Notes: generated from the sequence alone by a model not told the origin. A stretch of 9,517 bases of DNA from Bryobacterales bacterium (GCA_003132865.1 PKYZ01000816.1:2410-11926); one strand, 5' to 3'; positions 1 through 5,812 are shown, numbered from the stretch's first letter. Numbers and translations are program-made.

Positions 1-131
1 CTGTCGCTACGCCTAATAAGTGGGCCGGCCGGAGCCGAACGGTTTCCAGCCTATTATGGAGTATGGGGCCTGATTTTATCATTTTGCTGCTCCCGGGCCG
101 GCGCCGCAGGATTGCGGAGCGCGGATAAACC

Positions 132-1601
132 ATGAGCGAGAGATTTCAAGACCGCCTTTCGGACGTCCCCCTGCCGGCGAAGAACACAGGGGAACGGCCT
201 CGCATCTATGCGGCCGCGCGCGGGACGGGCGGCCGGATACTGACACGCCGCAGCCTGGTGGGCTTGCTTGCGGCAGGGGCGGCCGGTGTGTTTCCCAGAG
301 CGGCGCGCGGCGCGGCCTGCTCCGGGGCCTGCTCCACGGGCGCTTTTGCTCACGAGATCCTCCTGGCAAGCCTGAGCTTCTCGCCGGACGGAAAGACCCT
401 GATCACCGCCGGACAAGACCTGTTCGTCAAGTTCTGGACCGTTCCGAACGGCGCTCTTTTCCGGACCATCAGCACGGTCGATGTTCCGTATCGGCTGGCG
501 GTGAGCCCGGACGGCAACTGGATCGCGGTGGGTATGGCCCACGGTAATCTCCAACTGTGGTCGGCCGATGGCCAGAGCCAGCGGCCGCTGGCGGGGCACA
601 CGGATACGGTCGGCGCGGTGGCGTTCGCGCCGAACAGCCAGACGCTGGTGTCGGCGAGCCTGGACCACACCACGAAGATATGGTCCGTGAAGAGCGGCGC
701 GCTAATCAACAGTTTCACCGATGGTACAGACGCCATGAACACGGTGGCGGTTGCACCACAGGGGCGTTTCCTGGTGAGTTCCAGGTCGCAGGTATACCTG
801 CGCCTGCTCTCCAACGGGCAGATACTACAGAGCCGCGCGGGGAATACATTCGCGATCAGCCCCGACGGCGACTTGCTGGCGACCCACGACGGAGAGCAAC
901 TCTACCTGGCCGCGTTCCCGAGCCTGGATCCGATCGCGGCGGTGGCGGAGCGGCAAACCGCCACGTCGTTGGAGTTCAGCGTCAATGGAAAGCTGCTGGC
1001 GGCCAGTTACGGAAACCCTTCGACGCGTTTGTTCTCCGTGCCCAATTTGGCGCTGCTGCGAGAGATGGAAGCGAACGAGGGGCTCAGCCTGTCCCTGGAC
1101 ATGGACTCCATGGTCAACAACCTGGCCGTGGCCTCGGGTAAGAGCATCCGGCTGTATTCGCTGCCAGCCGGCGGCCGTGAGCCGGTCTGCTTCATGGACC
1201 TCGCCGCTTCGTCGCCGGCAGCCAGCGGCATCCAGTACACCCGGAAGGGCGTCAGTTACACCGTGCCTTGTATATGCCCGATTCCGCCCGGCGCCGTGTG
1301 CGCCTGCAACTGCGTGCCGGGCAATTGTCCGTGCGTTGCGGACACGGGCTGTGGATGTGTATCGGACACGAGCTGCGGTTGCGTTTCGGACTCGGGCTGC
1401 GATTGCGTATCGGACACCGGCTGCGGGTGCGTGTCGGATGTATGCGACTGTGTTTCCGATTATGGTTGCGGATGCGTGTCGGATGCTGGCTGCTCCTGTG
1501 TTTCGGATACGGGCTGCGGGTGTGTTTCAGACTCGGGTTGCGGGTGTGATGGGGACACGGGTTGTGGGTGTGATGGGGACGCCGCGGGAGTTTTTCGGTG
1601 A
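132..1601 (+). CDS. Exported WD40 beta-propeller protein with C-terminal Cys-rich octapeptide repeats
   Basis: 489 residues. An in-frame stop at 126-128 makes ATG 132 the first usable start; a weak GGAG lies at 116-119. Residues 38-60 look like a Tat signal (TRRSLVGLLAAG core, then Ala-rich) after an unusually long 37-residue n-region. Cys63 follows, but its GAAC context is a poor lipobox. Residues 75-345 hold about seven WD40-type blades with SPDG turns and FW, LW or IW strand ends. The clearest is residues 155-185 (GHTDTV to KIW), so a complete seven-bladed propeller is likely. From residue 380 to 480 there are 27 cysteines, mostly as CxC pairs every eight residues. WD40 propellers usually mediate protein binding. 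No catalytic motif is seen and the function of the tail is unknown. Metal binding, disulfide-stapled structure or post-translational modification are all possible. The gene is separated from the atp cluster by 27 bp and need not be functionally linked to it. Confidence 0.85.
   Translation: MSERFQDRLSDVPLPAKNTGERPRIYAAARGTGGRILTRRSLVGLLAAGAAGVFPRAARGAACSGACSTGAFAHEILLASLSFSPDGKTLITAGQDLFVKFWTVPNGALFRTISTVDVPYRLAVSPDGNWIAVGMAHGNLQLWSADGQSQRPLAGHTDTVGAVAFAPNSQTLVSASLDHTTKIWSVKSGALINSFTDGTDAMNTVAVAPQGRFLVSSRSQVYLRLLSNGQILQSRAGNTFAISPDGDLLATHDGEQLYLAAFPSLDPIAAVAERQTATSLEFSVNGKLLAASYGNPSTRLFSVPNLALLREMEANEGLSLSLDMDSMVNNLAVASGKSIRLYSLPAGGREPVCFMDLAASSPAASGIQYTRKGVSYTVPCICPIPPGAVCACNCVPGNCPCVADTGCGCVSDTSCGCVSDSGCDCVSDTGCGCVSDVCDCVSDYGCGCVSDAGCSCVSDTGCGCVSDSGCGCDGDTGCGCDGDAAGVFR
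1323..1583 (+). repeat. 24-bp tandem repeat array encoding 11 CxCVSD octapeptides
   Basis: Eleven in-frame units encode residues 398-484 of the WD40 protein. Ten are 8 residues long and one is 7 (CDCVSDY, residues 438-444, which lost the leading Gly). The consensus is G-C-G-C-V-S-D-(T/S/A). CxC pairs start at residues 399, 407, 415, 423, 431, 438, 446, 454, 462, 470 and 478. The first unit is NCPCVADT, and the last two change CVSD to CDGD. Synonymous differences between units (TGC/TGT, TCG/TCA, GTA/GTG/GTT) indicate an old array kept at protein level rather than a fresh slippage product. Confidence 0.93.
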
Positions 1602-1607
1602 GCGCAT

Positions 1608-1620
1608 GCTAGAATCTAGC
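1608..1620 (+). promoter_or_regulatory. 13-bp palindrome containing a TAGAAT -10-like box upstream of fmdB
   Basis: GCTAGA-A-TCTAGC is a perfect inverted repeat lying 8 bases before the fmdB start at 1629. It contains TAGAAT at 1610-1615, one mismatch from a sigma70 -10 box. That would place transcription start near 1622, giving a very short leader, which fits the lack of a Shine-Dalgarno sequence before fmdB. No convincing -35 box is present. It could instead be an operator half-site pair or chance. This is the only candidate promoter I see for the fmdB-atp run. Confidence 0.25.
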
Positions 1621-1628
1621 TAAGACCT

Positions 1629-1859
1629 ATGCCTATCTACGAATACAAGTGTCAGGACTGCGGAACGAAGTTTGAGAAGCTGGTGCGGAAGACCTCGGAG
1701 GACGCGGGCGTGGAATGCCCCTCGTGCGGCCAGAAGCATCTGCGCCAGGAGTTCTCTACGTTCGCCGCGCACGCCGCCGGTCCCAAACAGGCCGACGGCC
1801 CGGTGTGCCCCAGCGGACGCTGCAGCAATCCCGCCATGTGCGGCATGAACATGAACTGA
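1629..1859 (+). CDS. FmdB-family small zinc ribbon protein
   Basis: 76 residues. The N-terminus [12 protein letters not shown] is the hallmark of the FmdB/CxxC_CxxC_SSSS family. Cys8, Cys11, Cys30 and Cys33 form a four-cysteine zinc ribbon (CxxC-18-CxxC). The tail is rich in Gly, Pro and Met with three further cysteines (60, 65, 71). Family members are called putative regulators after FmdB of Methylophilus, but no biochemical role is established for most. There is no Shine-Dalgarno sequence before the start; the start is fixed by the conserved MPIYEY opening. Its stop (1857-1859) touches the GTG start of atpZ, so it is probably co-transcribed and translationally coupled with the ATP synthase genes. 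Confidence 0.88.
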   Translation: MPIYEYKCQDCGTKFEKLVRKTSEDAGVECPSCGQKHLRQEFSTFAAHAAGPKQADGPVCPSGRCSNPAMCGMNMN

Positions 1860-2075
1860 GTGAAAAAGAATCTCATGGTCATGGCCGGGGAGTACACCTC
1901 CCTGGCCTTCCTGCTGCCCGCCGCCACGGTGGTTGGCTGGGGGATCGGCTACCTGCTGGACCGGGCCTTCCATACGAATTTTCTCTACATCGTGTTTCTG
2001 ATCCTGGGCATCGCCGCCGGATTTGTGCAACTGGTGCGGCAGGTGACGCGGGACACGCGCGACGATGGATCCTGA
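1860..2075 (+). CDS. atpZ: AtpZ/AtpI-type small membrane protein of the F-ATPase cluster
   Basis: 71 residues from a GTG start directly after the fmdB stop. ATG codons at 1875 and 1881 are possible later starts; none has a clear ribosome site. There are two hydrophobic helices, about residues 11-31 and 38-57. The WGIGYLLDR segment at the end of helix 1 and the LGIAAGF segment in helix 2 are typical of the AtpZ family (putative F0F1-ATPase subunit). A basic and acidic tail follows. AtpZ/AtpI proteins are linked to c-ring assembly and, in some bacteria, Mg2+ handling; they are accessory and not part of the rotary core. The next gene, atpI, starts 11 bp before this gene ends. Confidence 0.8.
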   Translation: MKKNLMVMAGEYTSLAFLLPAATVVGWGIGYLLDRAFHTNFLYIVFLILGIAAGFVQLVRQVTRDTRDDGS

Positions 2076-2448
2076 GCAGGCGCACTACGAAAACGCGCTA
2101 CGCCGCATGATGCGCGGTATGGTCGCGCTGGCCGCCGCGGGATGCCTGGCTTTCCTGATTCTGCGCGGCTGGAGGTGGGCGGTGGCCTACCTGCTTGGTG
2201 CGGCGGCTTCGTATCTGAATTTCCGTTGGCTCAAAAGAGTGGTAGACGGGCTGGGCGGTACGTTGACGGCGCGGCCCAGCCCAAAATTCGCCATTCTGAT
2301 CGGCCTCCGCTATTTGCTGTTGGGAGCGGGCGCCTATGTTATAGTGAATTTTACTTCCTTAAGCTTGCCGGCCGCCCTGATTGGACTGTTTGTTCCGGCG
2401 GCCGCCGTCATGCAGGAAATCATTTTCGAACTGATCTATGGACGATGA
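2065..2448 (+). CDS. atpI: ATP synthase protein I (AtpI)
   Basis: 127 residues. Four predicted transmembrane helices lie at about residues 17-34, 37-53, 74-95 and 98-117. A short basic loop (FRWLKRVV, residues 53-60) follows helix 2. The size, four-helix layout and position between atpZ and atpB are those of AtpI, an inner-membrane chaperone-like protein that helps c-ring assembly. Sequence is weakly conserved in this family, so much of the call rests on context. It overlaps atpZ upstream by 11 bp and atpB downstream by 11 bp and has no visible Shine-Dalgarno sequence, which suggests translational coupling. Confidence 0.78.
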   Translation: MDPEQAHYENALRRMMRGMVALAAAGCLAFLILRGWRWAVAYLLGAAASYLNFRWLKRVVDGLGGTLTARPSPKFAILIGLRYLLLGAGAYVIVNFTSLSLPAALIGLFVPAAAVMQEIIFELIYGR

Positions 2449-3166
2449 AATCTGGCTCGCCAAACTGTTCAACGACCACCTGCCCGGAGTGGGCAACGCC
2501 TTTCTGAAGCTGGCAGGCATGCCTGCCGAGCCCCGTCCATGGGCCGGCTTCATTGTCATGCAGATCCTGGTGGCGTTCATCCTGATTCTGCTGTTTGCCT
2601 TCCTGCGCCCGCGGCTTTCGATGGACCGGCCCGGAAAGCTGCAGCACACCTTCGAGCTCATCCATGATTTTGTGGGCGGCGAGTCTGAATCCGCCATGGG
2701 CCATGCGGGATTGAAGTATCTGCCGTTCTTCGGCACTCTTTTTCTGTTCATTCTGTTCTGCAACCTGATCGGCATCGTACCGGGTTTCGAAGCGCCCACC
2801 ATGACCCCGTCGGTGCCGGCGGGTTGCGCGATTGCGGCATTCTGTTACTACAACCTGATGGGCTTTCGCGAGCAAGGAGTGGGGAAGTACCTGGCGCATT
2901 TCGCTGGGCCCATCTGGTGGCTCGCGCCCCTGATGGTGCCTATCGAACTGGTCAGCCACATGGCCCGCCCACTGTCGCTCACCATCCGTCTTTTCGCCAA
3001 TATGTATGCGGGCGAGCAGGTCACGATGGTCTTTCTGAGCCTCACTTACTTCGCGGTCCCTGTTATTTTCATGGGTCTGCACGTTTTTGTTTCCTTGTTG
3101 CAGGCTTACATCTTCATGCTCCTCACGATGATCTACGTGTCCGGAGCAGTTTCGCACGAGCACTAA
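2438..3166 (+). CDS. atpB: F0F1 ATP synthase subunit a
   Basis: 242 residues, normal for the family. Subunit a is the membrane stator that carries the two half-channels for ion flow against the c-ring. The signature SLTIRLFANMYAGE is at residues 180-193. Arg184 matches the essential E. coli Arg210, Asn188 matches Asn214 and Glu193 matches Glu219. In the last helix LQAYIFMLLT, Gln222 matches Gln252, and His215 matches E. coli His245, a position often replaced in other bacteria. Five or six membrane helices are visible from residue 36 on. The short N-terminus (FNDHLPG, 11-17) is the usual periplasmic segment. The start overlaps atpI by 11 bp. All core residues are present, so the protein should be functional. 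Confidence 0.97.
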   Translation: MDDEIWLAKLFNDHLPGVGNAFLKLAGMPAEPRPWAGFIVMQILVAFILILLFAFLRPRLSMDRPGKLQHTFELIHDFVGGESESAMGHAGLKYLPFFGTLFLFILFCNLIGIVPGFEAPTMTPSVPAGCAIAAFCYYNLMGFREQGVGKYLAHFAGPIWWLAPLMVPIELVSHMARPLSLTIRLFANMYAGEQVTMVFLSLTYFAVPVIFMGLHVFVSLLQAYIFMLLTMIYVSGAVSHEH

Positions 3167-3226
3167 TACCGGCTTTATGCCGCCCCTTCAGTGTGAGACC
3201 GGCTGTACGAGGATGACGGGAACCAC

Positions 3227-3263
3227 CTCCTGGGGGCGATTTTAAATCGAAGGAGCAAGAGAA
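3227..3263 (+). promoter_or_regulatory. Strong Shine-Dalgarno of atpE inside a possible masking hairpin
   Basis: AGGAG at 3251-3255 sits 8 bases before the atpE ATG, one of the two clear ribosome sites in the window. Directly upstream, CGATTT-T-AAATCG (3237-3249) is a perfect palindrome. Beyond it, CTCCT (3227-3231) is exactly complementary to the AGGAG, separated from the inner stem only by GGGGG on one side and A on the other. Folded, the leader would hide the ribosome site; open, it gives strong initiation. Whether it regulates anything is inference. Confidence 0.5.
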
Positions 3264-3575
3264 ATGAAGACAAAGTTAATGTTACTGGCGTTAGTGCTGT
3301 TGGCGCTGGCCAGCCCGATTTTCGCCCAGGCGTCCGGCGGTTCGGCCGGCGCGGGCGGCACGAATTGGGTGGCGATCACATCCGGTTTCTCGATGGCCAT
3401 CGCTTCCGGACTCTGCGGCCTGGCGCAAGCCAAAGCGGCGGCAGCCTGCGCCGAAGGGACGGGACGGAATCCGGGCGCGGCGGCCTCGATCCGGTTCGCC
3501 CTGATATTAAGCCTGGCGCTGATCGAGTCGCTGGCGCTCTACACCCTGGTCATCATCATCATGAAGGTTAAATAA
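3264..3575 (+). CDS. atpE: F0F1 ATP synthase subunit c with N-terminal signal-like extension
   Basis: 103 residues. Residues 1-23 resemble a cleavable signal peptide (basic start, Leu/Ala core, AQA), with a short Gly/Ser linker before the two-helix hairpin. Such extensions are known in c subunits of some bacteria. The polar loop RNP is at residues 68-70. Glu88 in helix 2 is the ion-carrying carboxylate. With a constant offset of 23, Gln55, Glu88, Ser89 and Tyr93 match Gln32, Glu65, Ser66 and Tyr70 of the Na+-binding Ilyobacter c subunit, while Thr67 is Leu90. The helix-1 glycine motif is degenerate (Ser48, Leu50, Gly52, Ala54, Ala56). The Shine-Dalgarno is strong, as expected for a subunit needed in many copies. 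It lies 97 bp after atpB. No atpF follows. Confidence 0.95.
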   Translation: MKTKLMLLALVLLALASPIFAQASGGSAGAGGTNWVAITSGFSMAIASGLCGLAQAKAAAACAEGTGRNPGAAASIRFALILSLALIESLALYTLVIIIMKVK

Positions 3576-3580
3576 GAACC

Positions 3581-3657
3581 GTGGTCGGTGGTTGGTAGCT
3601 AGTGGCTGGTGGTTTTGTCTTACCCACCAGTCACCAGCCACCGACCACCAGCCACTG
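3581..3657 (+). terminator. Large imperfect GT-rich inverted repeat between convergent genes
   Basis: The left arm GTGGTCGGTGGTTGGT (3581-3596) pairs with ACCAGCCACCGACCAC (3633-3648), 16 positions with one G-T wobble. Inside it, CTGGTGG (3606-3612) pairs with CCACCAG (3624-3630) around an 11-base loop. ACCAGCCAC occurs twice (3633-3641 and 3647-3655), and GTGGCTGGT (3602-3610) is complementary to either copy, so other pairing registers are possible. It sits 5 bp after the atpE stop and 6 bp before the end of the reverse-strand reductase, where a two-way terminator or transcript-end stabiliser would be expected. There is no good T-run on either side, so it is not a textbook intrinsic terminator. 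It may belong to a dispersed repeat family. Confidence 0.55.
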
Positions 3658-3662
3658 CTTTG

Positions 3663-4535
3663 TCATCCGCGCACGCTGGCGGCTGGAATCTTCCTGGTCA
3701 AATCCAACATTTCTTCGCGGCTCTCTGCGCCGATGGTGAAGCAATCCACGCAATCGAGCGAGAGGGCAAACTGCAGGCTCTCGTCGGCCTTGTGACGAAG
3801 TTGTCCGGCGCCCAGGATCTTCATCCCGATCACGCCCTTGCCGGCCGCCTTCATCTGGCGCAGCACGCCAATGACGGTCTGCGGGTCGGCATCCATGGCC
3901 ACTTTGGCGGGATTGATGCGCGCCAGGTCCACTTGCACCCAGGGATTCGCGGCGGCGGCCTTGAGGGCTTCCAGTGTGTGGCAGGAAGTGCCGTGCGTGC
4001 GCACGATGCCTTTCTCGCGCGCTTCCGAGATCACCGCCATGGCGCCCTTTTTGCGCTCCGGCCAATCGCCATCCATCATGCAGTGCAGCAGCAGGATATC
4101 GATGTAATCGGTGCCCAGCTCGCGGCGGAAGCGGTCCAGGTCGGCGCGCATCTCCTTTTCGGTGGAGGCATGCGTCTTGCTGAGGAGCGCGACTTTTTCG
4201 CGCGGCACCCGTTTGAGCGCTTCCTTGACGTGCGGATGCGTGCCGTACTGATCGGCCGAATCCCAGAGGGTGACCCCGTTGTCATAGGCGGCATCGAACA
4301 ACTCGGCGAGGCCGCGCAGGCCCAGTTTGCGCGTCTGGTTGGAACTGCCACCCGCGCCATCGGTGCCGCTGCCTTGCGCCAGGCGGCTCACCTCCACCTG
4401 CATGGGACCCAGCTTGACGCGGTCGGAGGCCAGCTTCTGGGTGGTGCCGGCGAACAAATGATACGGAAAATTGGCGAACGCAGCCGCGCCGGCGGTAGCC
4501 GCGGTGCGCAGAAAGAATTCACGGCGGTTGATCAT
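3663..4535 (-). CDS. Tat-exported aldo/keto reductase family protein
   Basis: 290 residues from ATG 4535, chosen because GAGGAG lies 6 bases upstream and because this start puts the Tat motif NRREFFLR at residues 3-10. A longer frame reaches 4613 but lacks a ribosome site and buries the signal. The signal runs to about residue 30. The AKR barrel follows with the family's catalytic tetrad: Asp92 and Tyr97 (WDSADQYG), Lys120 (LLSKTH) and His151 (ILLLH). The family reduces carbonyls with NADPH; a Tat route would allow export with cofactor already bound. Substrate is unknown. The enzyme is divergent from the sugar operon and convergent with atpE, so a link to sugar metabolism is possible but unproven. 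Confidence 0.88.
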   Translation of the reverse strand: MINRREFFLRTAATAGAAAFANFPYHLFAGTTQKLASDRVKLGPMQVEVSRLAQGSGTDGAGGSSNQTRKLGLRGLAELFDAAYDNGVTLWDSADQYGTHPHVKEALKRVPREKVALLSKTHASTEKEMRADLDRFRRELGTDYIDILLLHCMMDGDWPERKKGAMAVISEAREKGIVRTHGTSCHTLEALKAAAANPWVQVDLARINPAKVAMDADPQTVIGVLRQMKAAGKGVIGMKILGAGQLRHKADESLQFALSLDCVDCFTIGAESREEMLDLTRKIPAASVRG

Positions 4536-4541
4536 GGTGTG

Positions 4542-4548
4542 CTCCTCT
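4542..4548 (-). promoter_or_regulatory. Shine-Dalgarno of the aldo/keto reductase
   Basis: Read on the minus strand this is AGAGGAG, 6 bases before ATG 4535. It decides the start in favour of the 290-residue form over an in-frame ATG at 4613. Confidence 0.75.
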
Positions 4549-4593
4549 GCTTTCTTCAGAAAATAGCACGAATCGCGGCCGCTCGCATCGTTG

Positions 4594-4599
4594 TATGAT
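4594..4599 (+). promoter_or_regulatory. Candidate -10 box of the phosphorylase operon
   Basis: TATGAT is one mismatch from the sigma70 -10 consensus and lies 19 bases before ATG 4619, so transcripts would start near 4606 with a leader of about a dozen bases. The absence of a Shine-Dalgarno sequence before 4619 agrees with a very short leader. No recognisable -35 hexamer is at the right distance. The 83-bp gap 4536-4618 is the only place for promoters of both divergent units. Confidence 0.3.
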
Positions 4600-4618
4600 A
4601 AAGCGATCCACAAATCCT

Positions 4619-5812
4619 ATGACGAAAGAGTTTCAACTTCGGGTGGAAGAACTGACTCGCGGCCACGATCAGCTTGTCCAGCGCCCCAACGAAGCACTCC
4701 CAGAGACGAGCGGCTGGTTCCAGCGTTACCGCTATCCGGTGCTGACGGCCGCCCACGCGCCGCTCTACTGGCGCTACGACTTCGATCCCGAGCGAAACCC
4801 GTTTCTGCTGGAGCGCCAGGCCGTCAACGCGGCGTTCAATGTGGGCGCCATGGAATGGAACGGCAACATCGTTCTCATGGCCCGCGTGGAGGGCGCCGAC
4901 CGCAAGTCGTTTCTCGCGGTCGCGGAGAGCGCCAACGGCATCGACGGCTTTCGATTCTGGGACTATCCCGTCGTGATGCCGGAAGGCCCCAATCCCGACC
5001 CCGAAACCCCCGAAACAAACGTCTACGACATGCGGCTGACGGCGCATGAAGACGGCTGGATCTACGGCCTGTTCTGCGCCGAACGCAAAGATCCCAATGC
5101 GCCGCCCGGCGACCTTTCGTCGGCGGTCGCGCAATGCGGCATCGCGCGCACGCACGATCTGAAGACTTGGGAGCGGCTTGACGATCTGGGGACTCCGTCG
5201 GCACAGCAGCGCAATTGCGTCCTGCACGCCGAATTCGTCGATGGCAAGTACGCCTTCTACACGCGGCCGCAGGATAGCTTCATCGAGGCCGGACGCGGCG
5301 GCGGAATCGGTTGGGGGCTGGCGGAGAACATGGAGCACGCGGTGATCGAAGATGAGACCATCATGGATCGCCGCGAATACCATACCATCAACGAACTGAA
5401 GAACGGGCTGGGGCCGGCGCCCATCAAGACCGCCAAGGGCTGGCTGCACCTGGCGCACGGGGTGCGCAACACGGCGGCTGGTCTGCGCTACGTCGTGTAT
5501 TGTTTCCTGTGCGGCTTGGCGGAGCCCTACAAAGTGATCGCGCGGCCCGGCGGATATTTCCTGGCGCCGCAGGGCGAAGAGCGCATCGGCGACGTTTCGA
5601 ACGTGGCCTTCTCCAACGGCTGGGTCGCGCGCGGAAACGAAGTTTTCATCTACTACGGCGCGTCCGATACGCGCACCTACGTCGCGACGACTACCGTGGA
5701 GCGTCTGCTCGACTATGTGTTGAATACTCCGCCCGATCCCCTGCGCAGCGCCTTATGCGTGCGGCAGCGCATCGCTCTGATCGATAAGAATCTCGCGCGG
5801 TCCGCCAAATGA
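4619..5812 (+). CDS. GH130 4-O-beta-D-mannosyl-D-glucose phosphorylase
   Basis: 397 residues from ATG 4619. An in-frame ATG at 4595 overlaps a -10-like box, and the 4619 start matches the beginning of known homologues better. The reaction is mannosyl-beta-1,4-glucose + phosphate to alpha-mannose 1-phosphate + glucose (EC 2.4.1.281), cytoplasmic. From memory the sequence tracks the Bacteroides fragilis enzyme closely: RYRYPVLTAAH (36-46), RVEGADRKSF (89-98), NVYDMRLTAHEDGWIYG (134-150), LHLAHGVRN (276-284), and GDVSNVAFSNGW (324-335). Asp137 in VYDMRL matches its catalytic Asp131; in GH130 the proton is relayed through the substrate hydroxyl. This points to subfamily GH130_1 rather than the mannooligosaccharide or mannosyl-GlcNAc phosphorylases. 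The stop overlaps the epimerase start by 4 bases (ATGA), and the pairing with an epimerase supports the specificity. Confidence 0.93.
   Translation: MTKEFQLRVEELTRGHDQLVQRPNEALPETSGWFQRYRYPVLTAAHAPLYWRYDFDPERNPFLLERQAVNAAFNVGAMEWNGNIVLMARVEGADRKSFLAVAESANGIDGFRFWDYPVVMPEGPNPDPETPETNVYDMRLTAHEDGWIYGLFCAERKDPNAPPGDLSSAVAQCGIARTHDLKTWERLDDLGTPSAQQRNCVLHAEFVDGKYAFYTRPQDSFIEAGRGGGIGWGLAENMEHAVIEDETIMDRREYHTINELKNGLGPAPIKTAKGWLHLAHGVRNTAAGLRYVVYCFLCGLAEPYKVIARPGGYFLAPQGEERIGDVSNVAFSNGWVARGNEVFIYYGASDTRTYVATTTVERLLDYVLNTPPDPLRSALCVRQRIALIDKNLARSAK

Noticed and set aside
52..57. TATTAT as a -10 box for the WD40 gene
   Set aside because: No -35 hexamer at a suitable distance and 74 bases to the start; a single AT-rich hexamer is not enough to call a promoter.
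23..106. GGCCGGCC and CGGCGCCG palindromes in the first 131 bases
   Set aside because: Short GC palindromes are expected by chance at this base composition, and they form no convincing longer stem.
1323..1583. CRISPR-like array, because of the regular 24-bp spacing
   Set aside because: Units are contiguous, degenerate at third codon positions and in frame with an upstream domain; there are no spacers.
985..1623. Plus-strand alternate frame of 212 codons across the Cys-rich array, with its own periodic repeats
   Set aside because: The periodicity is the 24-bp DNA repeat read in another frame; only the CxCVSD frame continues a coherent WD40 protein with conserved cysteines despite synonymous changes.
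2420..3163. Minus-strand open frame of 247 codons covering nearly all of atpB
   Set aside because: A pure mirror of atpB; the translation is rich in His, Gln and Arg with no family motifs, while the plus strand encodes an unmistakable a subunit.
3167..3192. CGGC-TTTAT-GCCG as a terminator after atpB
   Set aside because: Only a 4-bp stem with no T-run; the atpE leader hairpin downstream is far better supported.
3609..4598. Long plus-strand open frame of 329 codons opposite the aldo/keto reductase
   Set aside because: It is antisense to a gene with clear family motifs, a signal sequence and a good ribosome site; its own translation shows no recognisable domain. GC-rich codon bias keeps opposite frames open.
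4595..4618. Upstream ATG at 4595 as start of the GH130 gene
   Set aside because: It overlaps a TATGAT -10-like box, has no ribosome site, and adds residues beyond the family's usual N-terminus; ATG 4619 fits better.
4556..5458. Minus-strand open frame of 300 codons opposite the GH130 gene
   Set aside because: No recognisable motifs, and the sense strand matches a known enzyme throughout.
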